NCBI GenBank assembly: GCA_030411725.1
Contig: MU839853.1
Location: 177,558-241,557, forward strand
Direction: 5' to 3'
Source of the DNA: Echria macrotheca
Taxonomy: Eukaryota; Ascomycota; Sordariomycetes; Sordariales; Schizotheciaceae
DNA: 64,000 nucleotides
In this document: positions 59,964 to 64,000 of the stretch, in pieces
Layout: each line of letters opens with the position of its first letter
Numbering within the stretch: position 1 is the first letter of the stretch
The notes under the pieces: model-generated
What the model saw: only the letters and a program-made list of their open reading frames with translations
What the model was told of the DNA's origin: nothing
Databases searched by the model: none
Made by a program: the position numbers and the translations under genes

Positions 59964-60945
59964 CTCAATTATAAGGGAAATGCAAGATATTTTAACATTA
60001 GCTAATAGTAATATGTGCAAGCTACCTATATGTTTGTTCGATTACAAGTAATTATACTTAATGGATTTTTAAAAGGGTATTCAACATTGAGATTTCTACT
60101 TAGACCTAATTGCAACTTTTAATACACTTTGATTTGTAATCGATCCTCAAAATTCCAAAGTAACCTGAAAGCTTCAAGTAAGTTGTATATACTATATGGA
60201 GCATGTATTTCTACTGCAAGGCTAAAAATTATTTACTAAATATTACCTTAATGGGTATTAGGAGTAAAATAGTGAAAACCGTAATTTCTATTAGTAAATC
60301 TATTAAAACGAAAGGAATTTGTACATGAAACAACTTATGCATAGTAATACTAATTATATTTAACTGCTTTTTATTTAAAGTTAATACGCTTATCAGCCTT
60401 GAAAAATCTCTTTGGAAATCGATAGTGCTATTTAACGCCAATTGGAACTCATCGTGCTTATGGGTTTTAAATATGATTTTGAAAATCCAGCTTATATAAC
60501 AATATAAAACTGGCTTTTAAGTAAGATATATCATACTATAAATAAACCGTATCTATTTTTGAAAGTACTTAATTACAAGGGAAAAGCAGGTAAATGTTAA
60601 TTTTATATTATAACGTATATAATAAACTACGATAACCGTTATTAACAGCTAATAATCTTGATAATTACTTCGACTGTTATCATTTATAAATATACTGTTA
60701 CCATTTATATGTTATATTCCCTATTATTACTACTATGAATAATCAAATATATTTAGTATTAGTAAGCTTTTAATTATTTTCTAATTAAGAAATATATATT
60801 ATAATTAACTAGTAGTTAGACTACAGTAGTTAGTAGTCTAACTACTAGCTACTGTAGTTTAGTTACTACCCTGACTACTGACTACTGTAGTCTAGTTACA
60901 GCGCTAACTACTGACTAATAACTACTGACTAATTTGCTAACTTTG
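59964..60945. mobile_element. Right part of a family-2 element
   Basis: Interior sequence matches 53,271 onwards of the family-2 copy at 52,332-53,639. It ends with GTAGTC arrays and CTAATTTGCTAACTTTG at 60,945. A frame of 70 codons on the minus strand within it is not supported as a gene. Confidence 0.6.
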
Positions 60946-60957
60946 ACTATTCCTCTT

Positions 60958-62124
60958 CTTCCTCCTTTATAATTGCGTTATTCTGGAAGTTTTGCTCCAA
61001 TTCCTTTAAACTTTCAATCTTCCAGCTCTTTAATAATACTATCGTTTAACTATATCTAATTCCAACCCATTATTACTGAAAGAAAATACTCGTTTTACCG
61101 GTACCAAAATTGCCGGAATTACTAAATATCTTCTAACCATTAGGCTAAAAACTAAGTATTTAAAACGTTTATTTTCCAATATTCTAAATGTAAGATTTAT
61201 TTAAAATATTAGTTTTAAATCCTGTAATAAGGTTATTAGAAGTTTAAATAAATACCTTTTTACCCGCAACCGGCTTACGTAAATACCTCAGTATATTTCA
61301 CCTTACAGCTTACTAGCGTATAAAAATCGTGTTTATTGTTTAAACCGTTTTAAATATTATTTTATTACTATAAAAAATTTCAATTTAATTCCTTTTAAAT
61401 CTTTAAATAAATATTGTTAATATAATTGATTATATAAACAAATAAGGCTCCACTTATTTTTAGAATTCTTTTTTTATAAATTTACTAACTTTATATTCCA
61501 CAGCAAGCTCAAAATATAAATAATTGTTTTATTTGAAGGGTTAGGATTTAAATCGTAGATTAAGGAATATAGCGAAGGAGTATAGTTTATTAAAGCATTT
61601 TAATCAATTTACGGTAAGCTTTCGTAAAAAGTATTTATTGAACTTTACTATTCCTGGTTTAATAACTGGAGTAAAAAATTTATACTAGTTAGCTTGACAA
61701 AATTGGTAATACTTATAAAAAAATATATAAGTAATACTTATTAAATCTTTTTTCTAAAGCCTTGTTATTAAATTCGAATATTAATACTTTAAATTTACTG
61801 CATATTTAGTAAATAGATAGTAGTGTTTTATTAATATTAATATAATACTTGCTCTGGAACTAAACAATAGTCTTTACTAGTATTACAAATATTGTTTCGA
61901 GCTTTTACAGCGTAATCTACTCGCTTAGCACAAGAAATATTTTAAAATATTCTTTATTTATAATATTCTAGTAAATGTAAGCTAATAGTTCTGTTAACGC
62001 AAGGGCAAATTTAATTATATACTAAGTAAAACGTCACCTGATGGCATTATTCATAAAAACATATTAATAATAAGCAATTTAAAAAGGTTATTAAATAATT
62101 TACTAAAATAACCCGTTTTCAAAG
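60958..62124 (-). pseudogene. Third hAT transposase copy, C-terminal half
   Basis: The sequence parallels 36,001-37,200 base by base with RIP-type differences, starting at the hATC end (TATAATTGCG and CCAGCTCTTTAATAATA). It is cut off at 62,124 where a family-1 end begins. The N-terminal half is not found to the right. Confidence 0.75.
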
Positions 62125-62132
62125 GTTCCAAG

Positions 62133-62400
62133 CAGGGTTGGGATTTAGTCCGGACTAGTAGTTAGAGTAGTCTAGTCATCACCCGGACTACTAGCCTAGT
62201 AGTCTAATCACTCCCCGGACTAACAGTCCACCCTTTAATATAATATCTTTAATTTTAATTCCCATATAAGGCTTATAAATTAATAATTTTAACTATTATT
62301 ACCAGTATAGGCTATATAGAATATAGATATTAGTTTATATAATAATTAATATATTTATTAGGCTATGCTATAACAATAAAATATATTTTGTTTGGTTTTA
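62133..62400 (+). mobile_element. Truncated left end of a family-1 element
   Basis: CAGGGTTGGGATTTAGTCC followed by family-1 subterminal arrays and ATAGGCTATATAG interior. It fades before the next family-1 end at 62,507. No TSD partner for the left flank (GTTCCAAG) was found. Confidence 0.6.
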
Positions 62401-62506
62401 AACGCTTATATAATATAGGAAATATATTCAAAATGTAATACAATCAAGCGATAGAAATAAGTATTTTACATGACATTTAGCTTTATATGATATGAACTAT
62501 GTACTT

Positions 62507-63703
62507 AGGGTTAGGATTTAGTCCGGACTACTAGTTTAGCAGTTTAGTTACCGTTTAAACTAGTAGTCCGACTACTGTAACTACTATAGGTACTAGTCCG
62601 GACTAATAGTCCACCACTTGATATAATATTTTTAGTTTATAATTACTATATTAAGCTTACGAATTAGTTGTTTTAATTATTATTACTAATGGAGATTATA
62701 TACTATATTAATATTAGATAATAAAATTAATAATCTTATTCATTAGGTATAACGAGTTTTCTCCCTTGTAAAATTTCTGTTTTTAGCATTTTCAAGTACA
62801 AAACCCCTTAATATTAAAATAATCTCAAATTGGCGTAGTAAAATATATATCTAAAATAACTTACTATTTCAGTAAAACGCTATTTCTTAGGTGGTGGTTT
62901 TCATTTTTAGTTATTATAGCTATTGAATTTATTAAAATCGATAAAGTTTTTATTTCGAGCTACTTACACCCTTTAGTATAACGGAATTTTCTATCGTTGC
63001 TTAAAAATCAAGTTTACGTAATTAAGTTAAAGTAGCTTTTGGATACTATATATAGTAATATCAGCTACCTTCTAACCCTAAAAAGCATTTAAAAAGTGGT
63101 ATGGAAATAGGATGAAAACTATTTTTTTATCAAAGAAAAAACACTAAAATACCTATTGTTACAAAATCGGGCTACAAAAATATCAATGCAAAATTAGGTA
63201 TAATTATATTATACTATTACTTATTAAGTAGTAACTTTTATTTTTTAATATTATAGTTCCTTAATTTAATAAAGGTAGTTAAAAACCAAGGTTGTTATTT
63301 TAACCCAATTGTAACTTTTGTGCAAGCCGATTTCAAATTATTAAATAAACCTGCAATTTACGTAATTATATTAAAAACAACTTATAAGCTAGATATATAG
63401 TTAAAAGCCTTATTATAAGCCTTAAACTTATTTAGGAAAACTAACAGTATTATAGTAAAAAGTTTGGTTTTATACAAAAGTGCCTAAACAGCCTATTTTA
63501 TAGGGAGTAAAGTTGGAAAAAAATATATCAAATAAGTTAATAATTTAAAATTTAAAATAAGAATATTTGTAAAGTAGTTTAGTAGTCTAATCACTACCCA
63601 AACTACTAATCCAAGTAGTCTACTCACAGCCGTGATTCTAACTACTAAACTACAGTAGTCCGGACTACTGGACTAATAACTAAGAACTAATGTCCTAACC
63701 CTG
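62507..63703 (+). mobile_element. Family-1 hAT-like element, about 1.2 kb
   Basis: The left end is TAGGGTTAGGATTTAGTCC (two RIP-type changes) and the right end CTAATGTCCTAACCCTG. Interior matches other family-1 copies throughout. Flanks TATGTACT and TATATAAG do not agree as a TSD, so ends may belong to different insertions. Confidence 0.65.
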
Positions 63704-63875
63704 TATATAAGGTAACAATACATAAAATAATCATTTTTTCCAATAAATATTATCGTAATTTATATATAAAAAAAAACCTAACAGCCTTTTCCCTTTTAAT
63801 TAATAAATCTAAAAATATTAAGGTATGTTTCTAATAGTATATATCTTATTTACAAACTAGCTATATACTATTACT

Positions 63876-64000
63876 CAGGGTTGGGAATTAGTCAGACTAC
63901 TATAATCAGTAGTCAGACTACTGACTACTGTAGTCTAGTCAGTACCCTGACTACTGACTACTGTAGTCTAGTCACTGCCTTGACTACGACTACTGTAGTC
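63876..64000 (+). mobile_element. Left end of a family-2 element, cut by the window edge
   Basis: CAGGGTTGGGAATTAG followed by GTCAGACTACTGACTACTG arrays running to the last base. Confidence 0.75.

Larger units (their letters stand above)
25621..64000. other. AT-rich, RIP-mutated transposon block
   Basis: From here on the DNA is dominated by A and T, with TpA-rich words and frames packed with TAA and TAG. Recognisable transposase and reverse-transcriptase sequences read through once stop codons at former CAG/CGA-type positions are tolerated, which is the mark of repeat-induced point mutation. No intact protein-coding gene is visible. Nested elements are listed below. Confidence 0.9.

Overview
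The window is nuclear DNA of a filamentous ascomycete (Pezizomycotina, probably Sordariomycetes). The evidence is short introns (47-162 nt) with GT..AG ends and CTAAC/CTGAC-like branch sites, HET-domain genes, a fungal DUF4360 secreted protein, and a large AT-rich block whose transposons carry the stop codons and C:G to T:A decay expected of repeat-induced point mutation (RIP).

Layout. Bases 1 to about 25,620 are a normal-GC, gene-bearing segment. In order it holds a fragment at the left edge; a secreted SMP-30/gluconolactonase-like protein (-); a seven-exon gene for a protein of about 2,200 residues joining a sacsin/NO VEIN-type GHKL ATPase module to a C-terminal HET domain (+); a secreted DUF4360 protein (+); a bulb-type (B_lectin) protein (+) convergent with a secreted class C beta-lactamase-like protein (-); a DJ-1/PfpI-family protein (-); and a second HET-domain gene (+). 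Spaces between them hold no convincing gene, apart from one possible decayed membrane-transporter remnant and one ambiguous GC-rich stretch.

From about 25,620 to the right edge (some 38 kb) the sequence turns abruptly AT-rich and holds no intact gene. It is a nest of dead transposons that can be partly untangled from target-site duplications (TSDs). There are two families of hAT-like elements with CAGGGTTGG ends, 8-bp TSDs and family-specific subterminal repeats; at least three decayed hAT transposase copies; a complete 8.46-kb Ty1/copia retrotransposon with 486-bp LTRs, itself carrying a 2.1-kb LINE-like insertion; two solo LTRs; and a roughly 1-kb element with double-hairpin terminal inverted repeats.

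The most interesting gene is the ATPase-HET fusion. HET domains trigger incompatibility cell death in fungi, and GHKL ATPases are nucleotide-dependent switches, so the layout resembles an NLR-like sensor/switch/effector in one chain. A degenerate nuclease-like segment lies between the two. A second HET gene lies about 10 kb away, and the pair sits beside a RIP-rich compartment. All gene functions are inferred from motifs read by eye; no database search was possible.
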